Source: Phascolomyces articulosus
Taxonomy: Eukaryota; Mucoromycota; Mucoromycetes; Mucorales; Lichtheimiaceae
Reading direction: 5' to 3'
Assembly: GCA_025677815.1 (NCBI GenBank)
Contig: JAIXMP010000045.1
Coordinates: forward strand, 186,001 to 250,000
Length of the DNA stretch: 64,000 nt
This document shows, piece by piece, positions 11,489-21,332 of this stretch. Each line of letters starts with the position of its first letter. Positions within the stretch are counted from its first letter, which is position 1. The notes under the pieces were generated by a model. It made no database searches, was not told the origin of the DNA, and saw only the letters and a list, made by a program, of their open reading frames with translations. The translations under genes and the position numbers were made by a program.

Positions 11489-13660
11489 TCATACAGGGTT
11501 TAACATTTGAAGACGAAGTAAAAATTCATTTCGTTTCACTGGATCCGTGACTCCCCGCCTCAACAATAATTTCAATCTATCCTCTTGATCTTGGTTGTCG
11601 TCTTGTAGAAGTAATTCAAGATGTTCCAATTGGTGCGGAATCGTATGTTTCAGTGTTGTATAATCTTGCTGTTTTAATGCTTTTGATAGGCTCACAAGAA
11701 CCTACATTTATGGCAAACTCGATTTTTTAATTTTGGTTCTTACTAAACGAAGAACACAAACAAATAAAACACATTTTTACCTGCATGTCGAGATAGGATA
11801 ATATATTATCATGGGAACTATCAACAATAGGGTCATGGTCTATCATTTGAAGGATCTTATCCACACGAACAAAATCATCTTTTTTCACATACTTTGTTAG
11901 AAACTGAGTCAGAAAAAAAAAAGTGAATCACTTTTTTTCTTTTGTCGTTGGCTTTACCTATTTCCAGTGCTAGAAGTAATGCCATCCATAAATGCCATGA
12001 ACTTATGGTTTTATCCTCGCCATCAGCTGATATCATACTATACAAAATGACTCGTGCTTGCGATGCTTGATAATGCTTGGCACGTTTTTCATACATCTAT
12101 CATAGATTATTTTTAGTCGATCAAAAAGAATTTCCCACATTTCTCGAATATCTCTCTGTTTACTTTACTTGAGAGACCATCTCCATGTACGTGTACCCTT
12201 GGTACCTAAATAAAAATCATTAAAGGAATGAAATAGAATGAGTGGGAGGATGATTGTATCCAATAGAAACTAAATAAATAAGCACATCCTTTTTTTTTAC
12301 ATTACCCCATTTCATATTTGGATACAAGAGTCGCCAAACATAATAAGACAATGACGATATCACCTTGATTCTCCTTTGGATTTGTAAAGTTGTCTTGAAA
12401 CATTCCAATGGCTTCTGTTAGAATCGTCATCAGTGATTGATTCTTATCTGCTTTGATAGGAATAGGTGTCACTCGTTTTTCTTCTCGATCAATGTATCGA
12501 TGTGCCAATTGTTGACATTGGACCAATATCTGATCCAAAGGTATTGTGTCACATTGCTACATTTATCCAAAAATTAAGTTTCTCATTTTCTTTTTTGGAT
12601 AGGATCGTCATTCCCACCCTCTTGTCTTTTTTTTTTACCTGGGCCAGGGATTCAAGTTGATCTCGATCCAATTTCCATTTATCGTGTAATGCATTCAAAT
12701 ACAGATTTCGCGCGAATAAGATACATGTTTCAGTTGCATAAAGACAGGCTAATCGTGCCAAAGCGAGTCGGGATGCATATAATGTGGAGGTGATTTGTGA
12801 TGGGGTAATACCTGTCATGGGGACAACAGAAGAGGATTCTAATGATTCTAATGTGTTTATCAGGTGGTGTAATGCCTGATATGTGGATTGGGGCCGTTTA
12901 AATGTATAGAAATCTATTTCATATAAGTATGTAATTTATCGACACGATAATTTGTTCATATGAAAAAGGAAAAATTAGATTTACTTTTGCTCAAGTTCCA
13001 TAAAACACCTACGGCTGGGGCTGGATTGGATGATTTAGATATAGTGATGGCTTGTTTCAATTGATTCAACCCCTCTAATCATACACTAAAATATTAATCA
13101 AAAATGTAATAAAAATTTTCATCATTTTGAAAATTATAAAAATTGGTACCTTTGACAGCTGGATCTTGGGGTTGTTGTTGCTGTTGTTGTTGGCGTCCTG
13201 AAGGTACATGTCCACCTATATATTTATATATCCCTCCATTAAATGATCCAATCGTACTTTATGCCCGAAAAATTCGAAACACATGGTTTTTTTTACCTGC
13301 TTTTTTCGGTTTATTTTTCTTTTCGTTGGCAATATGTTTGGCACTTTTCAAATGACCTTGAAATGTGGCTACATTACTAAACTTTTTCTTACACGCTGTA
13401 CAATACAAGTTATTATTGTTGTTATTATTTGATACTGTAGTTAATGGTTTATTCAGTTGTGGTGGTTGTGATTGCGTCAATGATCGCCATCGTTCCGAAG
13501 GACTAAATACTAAAATACATCGGGGGTATATGAGCTGATTTCACTTTCTAGCAATCAATGTTTTTTTTTTTGGAAAAATCGGCACGAATACAATACTATT
13601 GAGAATATCGAAATTTATTTGTTTGTCGTATTCTGGAATATGAGCAAAATCGTTTGACAT
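11489..13660 (-). CDS. C2H2 (JAZ/U1-type) zinc-finger protein with helical C-terminus
   Basis: Unassigned protein of 481 residues in ten exons: 13597-13660, 13297-13509, 13150-13215, 12985-13074, 12639-12913, 12306-12556, 12169-12205, 11958-12096, 11781-11878, 11489-11701. All phases close and the total divides by three. A short N-terminal segment (MSNDFAHIPEYDKQINFDIL) leads to FSPSERW, then a single zinc finger YCTACKKKFSNVATFQGHLK followed by SAKH. This is the C-x2-C-x12-H-x5-H spacing of JAZ/U1-like fingers that bind double-stranded RNA or RNA-protein complexes. A Gln run follows. The remaining ~350 residues look all-helical and TPR-like (for example YASRLALARLACLYATE). Exon 7 is only 37 nt. 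The acceptor at 11879 was chosen because a nearer AG breaks the frame; CTAAC just upstream fits a branch point. Confidence 0.75.
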
Positions 13661-13732
13661 GGCAACTTTTTATATAACAATATCGCTATTAAAATTTTCA
13701 AAGCGATGAACTTTTTTTTATCACTCAGAACC

Positions 13733-13760
13733 AAAAAAAAAAAAAAAAAAAAAAAAAAAA
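13733..13760. repeat. poly-A run (28 A)
   Basis: Uninterrupted A28 upstream of the zinc-finger gene (ATG 13660, minus strand), so poly-T on its sense strand, in the short gap before the F-box gene's 3' end. Confidence 0.95.
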
Positions 13761-13947
13761 GCGAGAATTTTTCATGCATGAATTTAAATACAAATCTATC
13801 AAATCATAAAAAAAAAATGGTATATTCTCTAAACATTAACAAAATAAGGTACTAAATATATATCTAAAGAAGGGGAGGCGTACTAATACAGTCAACAATA
13901 AATAATAAAATGAGTAAAGGGGGGAGTTATATATATATTTATACAAT

Positions 13948-16174
13948 CTAATAATCCTCATCCAAAACGTCAACATTTTTAATTTTGCTATTTACAAATT
14001 CGAGCGTTTCTAACTCGAATTCCGTACAATGATCCAACACCAATGTTTTTAATACTCTGGTCTTCTCTGCAAAATGGATCAGCCCTTGATCCGTAATTCT
14101 ATCCAAGTGTCCCAAGGTTAATTTTTCGAGTTTTGGCATATTTCCCAAGATATCCATGACACCATCATCGATAAAATATATCTCCATCAATTTGACTTGT
14201 GTCAGTTGATCCTTGAGTTCATTCAATATCCTACACAGTGTTTCTCGTGAATCGATTGTCGCACCGCCGGACACTTGCAGTCCTCGAAGTGATTGAAATT
14301 GCGTCATCAATGATAAGACTGGATCTGAAAAGAAATTAGAGTTTTGAATCGATACCGTATGTAATGTTTGTCGCTGCAGAGGTAAGGATAAATAAGTTTT
14401 AAAGAGTCGGATCATGGCATCAGATAGTTCCTTCATATCGTCATGTTCATAGTAGAAAATATTAGTAAATTCGAGTTTTTTCACTGGGGGGAGGTGAATC
14501 AAGGTATTGATGATACGAGGGATATGATTTGAATTCACAACCGAAAATAATTCCAGAGGTCGTGTGGTACATGAAGTAATGGATTCTAAAAACAGGCGTT
14601 CGACAGCGTCATAAATATCGGGCCAATATGTGAGTTGTTGGATACGTTCGAAATGCCATTGTTGATAGGTGGGATGAACACCAGGATAAGGCTCTCCTCT
14701 ATCTTCTTGTTCGTTTGTAATGGATAAATTGGCTACCACTCTTTGTAAAGATCTTTGATGTTTACACAACAACTGTATAAAACTGCCGGCAGGAACCCCA
14801 TTTCTATCACTTGGCGTCATAATTTCTCGTAATCCAGGAGGACCATCATATTCTTCTCGATCCAATGCTTCCAAAGAGGTCACGGCTGGTGTTGAATTGT
14901 AGGCAAATATTTCGAGGTGTTCAAGATGGATGTCGTTGATGGTATCAATCACACTGGGGTCAGCACCTATCACATGCAATCGCCGTAAACGTGGACAATG
15001 TTCAAGTATGGGTGCAAGTTCACGTCCACGGATGTCATTGGTTTCTAATTCAAAATCTTCTACTACAAGAGGACGTCCTCCCAAACATTCCATATCCCCT
15101 AGGGAAGCTTGCAATGTATCGTCAATATACAAGGCCAAGGCTTTCAGATGAGGTGTATAGAATAAGAGTTCAGCAACGCTGATGGGGATATTTTTAAAGT
15201 CAATTGTTAAATCCAATACGGTTAATGTGTGGCGCATTTGCCATATTGCCCGGGTGAATGACTCGAGTGTGTTGGGTGTTACAATATGTTCCATGGATCC
15301 AGCTATCATTTTATAATTTCATTTTTTTTTAATATACAACACAATGATTATCCCAATTTTTTTTTTCTTTTTCCTCATATCCAACTATTTTTTTTTTCAT
15401 CTTACCTGTCAATTCCAATATTTTAAGTTTTTTAAAATCACCGTTTTCAAAATATTCCAAATACTTTCGTCCAATCTCGGTACTATTTGTATTCACTTTT
15501 AAATCCTTAACATGTCTAGCCACATAGGGTATGATCTTTAGCACGGCTGCGGCACTCGGTTCATCATAATAGTAGTAATTATTTTTAACAGTAGCCCACG
15601 TCCTTGCACTATTGGCCAATCGATCCCGCCATTCCATCGACACTTCCATACAACTCAATTTAGTCAATTCTGGCACAAAGGTGAAAATAGAATCCGCAAC
15701 TTCCAAAGGTAACATCATGATAATATCCCATCGTTGATTATTTTTTTCCATGGCTTGCTTTTTTCCTTCCACCAAGGCTGTATAGATAGGATCGTTATTT
15801 TCGGTATCCTTTTGTTGTTGCTGCTGTTTTTCAGCTTGTATCAAACCTTGATCATAGATTTTGAGAGCGGCCACTTGGTTACCTTGCATCGATAATAGGT
15901 CGGCCAGACGTAAGTATCCCAAGATCCAAGTGGGTGCATACTGTATCATGGTTTGAGCATCAGCAACCGCTTGACTAAATTGACCTTTCATCGCCAACGC
16001 TTGGGCTCGAAGATTCAACAATGAGAAAAGTTGACATTGTTGTACATGAGTGATGGTCTCGGCCGAAAGATGAATAACCTGATCGTGATGGTGGAGGTGA
16101 TGAGCGTTGAGGATATGGCCAAAAGAAGTTTGACTCAGTAATGGATTGAAACAACTAGAAGAATTAGCTGTCAT
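13948..16174 (-). CDS. TPR/F-box/LRR protein, paralogue A (Pof3/Dia2-like architecture)
   Basis: Predicted substrate receptor of an SCF ubiquitin ligase, 707 residues. Exons: 15406-16174 and 13948-15302, phase 1. Domain order: TPR-like helices (about residues 25-140, containing LRAQALAMKGQFSQAVADAQ and GYLRLADLLSMQGNQVAALK), an F-box (MLPLEVADSIFTFVPELTKL, then WRD), then leucine-rich repeats to the C-terminus. This order matches fission yeast Pof3 and yeast Dia2, but orthology is not claimed because this is one of a local set. An upstream in-frame ATG at 16291 exists. I prefer 16174 because paralogue B aligns there and both have the same T-rich CATAT sequence just before the ATG. The paralogue pair is in tandem. 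Confidence 0.82.
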
Positions 16175-16613
16175 GCGCGACTGGATATGAAAAAAAAAAG
16201 ATGGTTTGGGAAAAAAAGAAGGTTTTTGTTTTTTTAATTTTTGATTTGGTGTTTTATGAGAGAGAGTGATGGGGAGCGCAGCAAACGCCATCCATCATTT
16301 ATATCTTTAGTGCACAATTAGAAACATTACCTTTTTTTCTGAGGCGCAGCAAGTGATTTGTATCACCACCACATTGCCACAAATTTCAGGGACAAAGCCT
16401 TTTAGAAAATGAAGAACGACCACCCATAACGATATACTATTCAATAATGGGAACAATACCAAAATGAATTTTTATTTTCTTCATGTAGATTAGTATACAT
16501 ATAATAAATAAGAGATGATAAGAAAAAAAATAGAAAAGATAGATGTAATAAATGTACAAGATTTAAGGAACGGTAATAATAATAATATGGTATATGTCAA
16601 CTATTCAATATAT
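16175..16613. other. intergenic: promoter of F-box paralogue A, 3' flank of B
   Basis: Upstream region of paralogue A holding a GAGGCGCAG plus TGTATCAC element shared with paralogue B (annotated separately). The remainder is AT-rich 3' flank. Confidence 0.6.
16341..16366 (-). promoter_or_regulatory. element shared by the two F-box paralogues (copy A)
   Basis: GAGGCGCAG (16341-16349) and TGTATCAC (16359-16366), plus-strand reading, 167-192 bp upstream of the ATG at 16174. The same two blocks precede paralogue B at a similar distance. Either a retained regulatory site or duplication residue; no factor is assigned. Confidence 0.45.
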
Positions 16614-18839
16614 TTAATAATCTACAGTATAATAGGTTGAAAAGCCGTCCATTTTACTTTTTAAATACGATTCAGTATTTGGATGCAAGTCTAAACAATC
16701 ATTGACCTCCAATTCCCGTAACGGCGCTTTTGTATTATTCACCAAGTGGACGATTCCTTTTTTTTTAATTCTACAAAGTCCTTCCAACAGGATTTTTTCA
16801 AGATGCTCCATAGCAGCAAGGGTCTTCAAAACTGTATCATCTACAAGAGGCATGAACATCAAAATGACTTCAACGAGATGATGGCTCGTTCTGCGGAAAA
16901 ATTCATTTAATGTCTCGGAGGGGATTGTACAATCATAAAAGTCGATAGTCCTCAGTGATGCCACTCGGGATAACGCCAGCAAAACTTGGTCCGTCATGAA
17001 ATGAAAATATCGAAAACGAATCGTATGCAACGTTTTTTTTTCTTCTGGAGGGAAAGAAGCATAATAGTCAAACAATCGTACCAAGGCAGTGGATTGTTCC
17101 TCATCATATTCTGCACCCATGAATTCTAATATTTCAACTGGCGGTAGATGAATCAAGGTATCAACGATCATGGGAATATTGGGTGTATTGTTGGCGACAG
17201 AAAATAATTCAAATGGGGTTTTACAAGATGAAATGGGTTTTAAAAACATGGCTTCGGTCAATACATCGTTATCGGACCAAAAGGTCAGTTGTCGTAATCG
17301 TTCGAAATACCATTGTTGATATCTTGTTGCATGATGATGAGAAAAATAAGGTGCCTCCCCTGGTGGTAGTTGTTGCGTCAGGTTCAGATTGGCAACCACC
17401 TTTTCCAATGATTTTCGGTTTTTATACAACAATCGTAAAAAAATCTCTGCAGGAACGACATCATCATAACCTCCCTCAATGATGATTTCTCGTAATCCAA
17501 GAGGTCCATCATAGTATTCTCTATGATCCAAGTCTTCTAATGAGGTTATTCCATGAAAAATCGAAGTACTACACGCAAATATTTGTAGGCGTTCATTACA
17601 GATTTCGTTTACTGCATTTATGATACTGTGTGAACAGTTCTCCAAGACCAACCGTCGAATGTTTGGACAGTATTCAAGAAAAGGTTTGATAACACGTCCT
17701 GATGATCCTTTATATCGTGTCTCTAACTCCACATCTTCCAGTGCAACATGAGGTCCTCCCAAATATTCCATATGACCGATCGATTTTTCGAGTGGGTCGT
17801 GTTTTATATCCAATATTAATGTTTTGAGATGCGGTAAATAGAATAATAATTCAGCAATGCTGGGTTGCGTCTTGATATTGAGAAATGACATGTTTAATTT
17901 GGTCAATGTGCTGCGTATTTGCCATAATGCGTTTGTTAGCGATATGAGTCTGTTGGGCAGGGTAAGATGTTTAACGCATGAATCTAATAGATAATTAAAT
18001 CAAAATAAACAAATCATTTCTTTTGGTAACATGAACCCCATTTGATAATGGTAGCTTTTGACCATTGTATCTTTCTCCCTTCATCCTATTTTCGTCCTTT
18101 GCTTTTTTTTATTACCTGTCATTTCTAAAGTTTTGATTCTTTTAAAATAACCCTTTTCCAAAAGTTCCAGATTTTTTTGACACATTTCCTCGCTATTGGT
18201 ACCTATATGCATATACATGACATGTTTTGCCACATGAGGTACGACGGGCATCATCTCAGCCACACGATCAGGACGATCCCAAAAATAATAAAAATCATAA
18301 TTAAGCGTCTTCCAAGTATTCGGACAATGCATCACTGTATTACGCCACTTTGTAGATACTTGCATACTAATCAGTTTGGTATTTTCCCCAAAGCCTTCAA
18401 ATATAGAGTCGATGATCTCCAACGGAAACACCGTGATGAAATCCAACCTTTGATCGTTTTTTTCCATGGCCCTCATTTTTCTTTGAATAAGCTCTTGATG
18501 GCCCGAGTCGCCGTTGTCTTGTTGTTTTTCGACTTTTGTCAAGGCTTCTTCATAGATTTGGATAGCAGCCAACTGTTTTCCTTGCATAGCGAAGAGCTGT
18601 CCCAGTCGCAAGTAACCAATAGCACGAGTCGGGGCAAAACTTATTATTTCTTCAGCATCTTGAACTGCTTTCTCGAAATGACCCTTCATGCCAAACGCAT
18701 GAGCCCGACGATCCAGAACTGGGATGAGATCCCATTGTTGAACATGATGGATGGCATCTGTGGACAGATCAATGACTTGATCGAGACTGTGATTTTGATA
18801 GGCGTTTCGAATAACGTCAACAGAGACTTGACTGTTCAT
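16614..18839 (-). CDS. TPR/F-box/LRR protein, paralogue B
   Basis: Second predicted SCF substrate receptor, 697 residues. Exons: 18116-18839 and 16614-17983, with the intron at the same place and phase as in paralogue A. TPR-like part: LDRRAHAFGMKGHFEKAVQ and GYLRLGQLFAMQGKQLAAIQ. F-box: VFPLEIIDSIFEGFGENTKL followed by a WR pair. The LRR region parallels paralogue A block by block (for example ELLFYLPHLKTL against ELLFYTPHLKAL, and QQWYFERLRQLTFW against QQWHFERIQQLTYW). Clear tandem duplicates that have since diverged strongly, so substrates may differ. Start ATG 18839 (MNSQVSV) is the first true ATG; the frame upstream is open only through non-ATG codons. Confidence 0.82.
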
Positions 18840-20399
18840 AGGATTGAATATGAAAAAAAACAATGTTTTTGAGAGAGGGAGAGAGAGAAAATGATTATAA
18901 AATATCTACATAGTATAAAATTTGGTGGGTGTACAACATGTCAAGTGTATATTATAATTCGTGTATCAAGCATCATATTTCCGGAGGCGCAGGTGTGTGT
19001 ATCACATTAAAAAAATAGCTGCTGGAAGATTCAGGAACAAGGAGAGCGGCATATTAAATAAAAGCAGCAATGTAGTTCAACGGACAGTCCGTTCAATCGA
19101 TTTCTCATCGTTTATAGTACTTGTCATAGTAACCACGTCATTCTCTATATAAAAAAAACGAGAAAGATTATTATCAGTGAGTAATAATAATAGAATACAC
19201 ACACAAAATAGGTAGTTAATTAACAAAAGCTGTAACTGACTCTTCAAGTTTTTATTCAAAGTCCATTACAGTTTTTCAAAACCAACAATTCTAACACCTT
19301 TTTATAATGGTTGTTACATTTCCATAAAGTGTTACTTTGTGTCTTGATAAACGAACAGTATTCATTGGACGTGGATGATTGACTGTCAAAAGATTTGCGT
19401 TGCCTTGCAAAGCTGCTTGGTGTCTTGATCACCAATTTGGTTAGTAGCTGTTAAATTTGGACGCATGAAAAACCAAAAGAAGATAATACGGAATTATCTT
19501 GTAATGTCGTTTTATGTCTTGAAGGACTGCACCAGTACTGATTGGACTACTATTGACCAGCCTCCAAAAAAATACAGTTCTCCCTTGTAACGAATGTTGT
19601 TTCATATATATCTCGATTTAATGATGACCGTTAATTCGAAGAATAAAAACTGGATGGGTGTCAATTCGTAGGAATTATATCAGTAGTTAATTACGACTAC
19701 GTTTAGTATAGGTACATATAAGTCACTATTATTTTATTTACAATCTCTCTTTTTAATAATAAGTAATAATAATAGCAGATATATACATATCGCCATCCGA
19801 ATCATCCAAATAATGAAACACGCCATGGAGCAAGTGCAGCTATAGACAAAAAAAACCTCTCGATTCAAGCGTGCTATTCGCTCCATCTCTCTCCATTCTC
19901 AGGAATTAAAGCCTTTCGCCAGGGCGTCTATCTTATGGCTACTTTGCATACACGATCTTTATTACTGTTTACGATATAGTGCCGGTAGAAAATGACTTTT
20001 TGCCCTCACCTCAGACCGAACTTGAATTACTGAATCCCCAATGAGTTTAGAAAGTTACAACATTCAGTAGCCGAGCAGTTTATTACATCGTCGTCATGCG
20101 CAGGACGAGTGTATGTCGAGTGAGCCGGTAGTAATTTCTAAAGACATCATTAAAGGATACCCAGAAATAGGCAAGAGAGAGAGTATGGCCTACTGCATGG
20201 AAGCAGTCTTGTCAAAGCCAATGATAATACAGACTATGAACATCTAAAATCACTACAAAAATTATACCTATTCATAGCGGTGAAAAGGAATATACTTTAG
20301 CTAGAGGAAACTTTTCACTAATAAAAAAGTAATTCCTTTCCTCTGCTGATACACAATAATCTGCCCATTACAATATGCCACATAATGCTGTTTTATCAA
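18840..20399. other. gene-free stretch upstream of F-box paralogue B
   Basis: Contains the paralogue B promoter with the shared element, then about 1.3 kb in which I find no long frame and no similarity that I can recognise to the TPR or F-box part of the neighbours. The pseudogene that follows therefore keeps only LRR sequence as far as I can see. Confidence 0.5.
18984..19005 (-). promoter_or_regulatory. element shared by the two F-box paralogues (copy B)
   Basis: GAGGCGCAG (18984-18992) and TGTATCAC (18998-19005), plus-strand reading, 145-166 bp upstream of the ATG at 18839. Same blocks, order and orientation as copy A, with a shorter spacer. Confidence 0.45.
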
Positions 20400-21095
20400 T
20401 GGTGAACCTGTTTTCCCTACAAATGCTTTTTCACAATTGTTGCACAAAAACGAAAAATCATTAGAAATTGTCCATCCCACCTTACTCCATCATGTGGATG
20501 AACAAGAAGAAAGAGGGAAGCCTGATCCCTATGTGAATCCAACCTATGAACAATGGCATTTCAGACGGCATTATCGGTTGATCTACTGGCTAGACATCTA
20601 CAATGTTGTAGAACCCATGTTTTTTTTATATCCATTACCTTGTTACCAACAATCAAAGAGTTTTATGCCGCAGAAACGATCCAATTATCCAGAATGATAG
20701 ATACCTGGATCAATTTGCCGGTTCCGCTTGAAATGGTGGGATTATCGTATGTCGAATACCAGGGTGGTTTCAATGATTAACGTGCTGATGATTTGATACT
20801 ACTCTTTCAATCCTATGCAATACTCCCTACAGGAACACAAAAAATTCATACGGCTTGGTTTCAATATTGTAATCATATCGCAGATCAAATATTGTCAACT
20901 GTAGCCCATATTGGATCCTTTAAAAAACTCAAATTTCCTGGGATTGTACTGTACCATCGCCAGAAAATCTAAAGGGATTTTGGGTAAATTGAGTAATCAG
21001 GTCGTCGAAATAATGCTGGCAGATATCTCTATGTCTTTGATGATATGATTGATGCTGTACTCAGTAATATGGAAATGTTGAGATTATTATCTTGA
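20400..21095 (+). pseudogene. degenerate F-box/LRR relic, opposite strand to its paralogues
   Basis: Broken copy of the LRR region of the neighbouring TPR/F-box/LRR genes. A first block (HKNEKSLEIVHPT, EQEERGKPDPYVNPTYEQWH, IYWLDIYNVVEPMF) aligns with paralogue A (HQRSLQRVVANL, EQEDRGEPYPGVHPTYQQWH, YWPDIYDAVERLF). After frame changes and in-frame stops, later blocks (LILLFQSYAILPTGTQKIHT and IADQILSTVAHIGSF) match paralogue B (LVRLFDYYASFPPEEKKTLH and MTDQVLLALSRVASL). The last recognisable piece is around 21040-21090. No F-box or TPR part is recognised upstream. It lies on the plus strand, so the copy was inverted or inserted the other way round. Confidence 0.75.
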
Positions 21096-21332
21096 AAGAG
21101 CTTGATTGAACAGCAGATAAAGATATTGTAAATTGGTGGTTAATGCAAAATCATTAAATACGCCCTCTGAACAAATTGTTTCACATGTAGAAAGTAAAAT
21201 TAAATACATAAACCCCCCTTCCATTAAAGTGATTTTGGTGTTGGTGATAACATAATAACTACAAACTGTAATATATAATAATAAATAAACATAAAAAAGC
21301 ATAATATGATTGAAGTTTATGTGAATTATTGT

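Noticed and set aside
16175..16291. Longer N-terminus for F-box paralogue A from ATG 16291
   Set aside because: The extension is Lys/Phe/Pro-rich and unlike the paralogue, and its end (FFFHIQSR) matches the T-rich leader also found before paralogue B.
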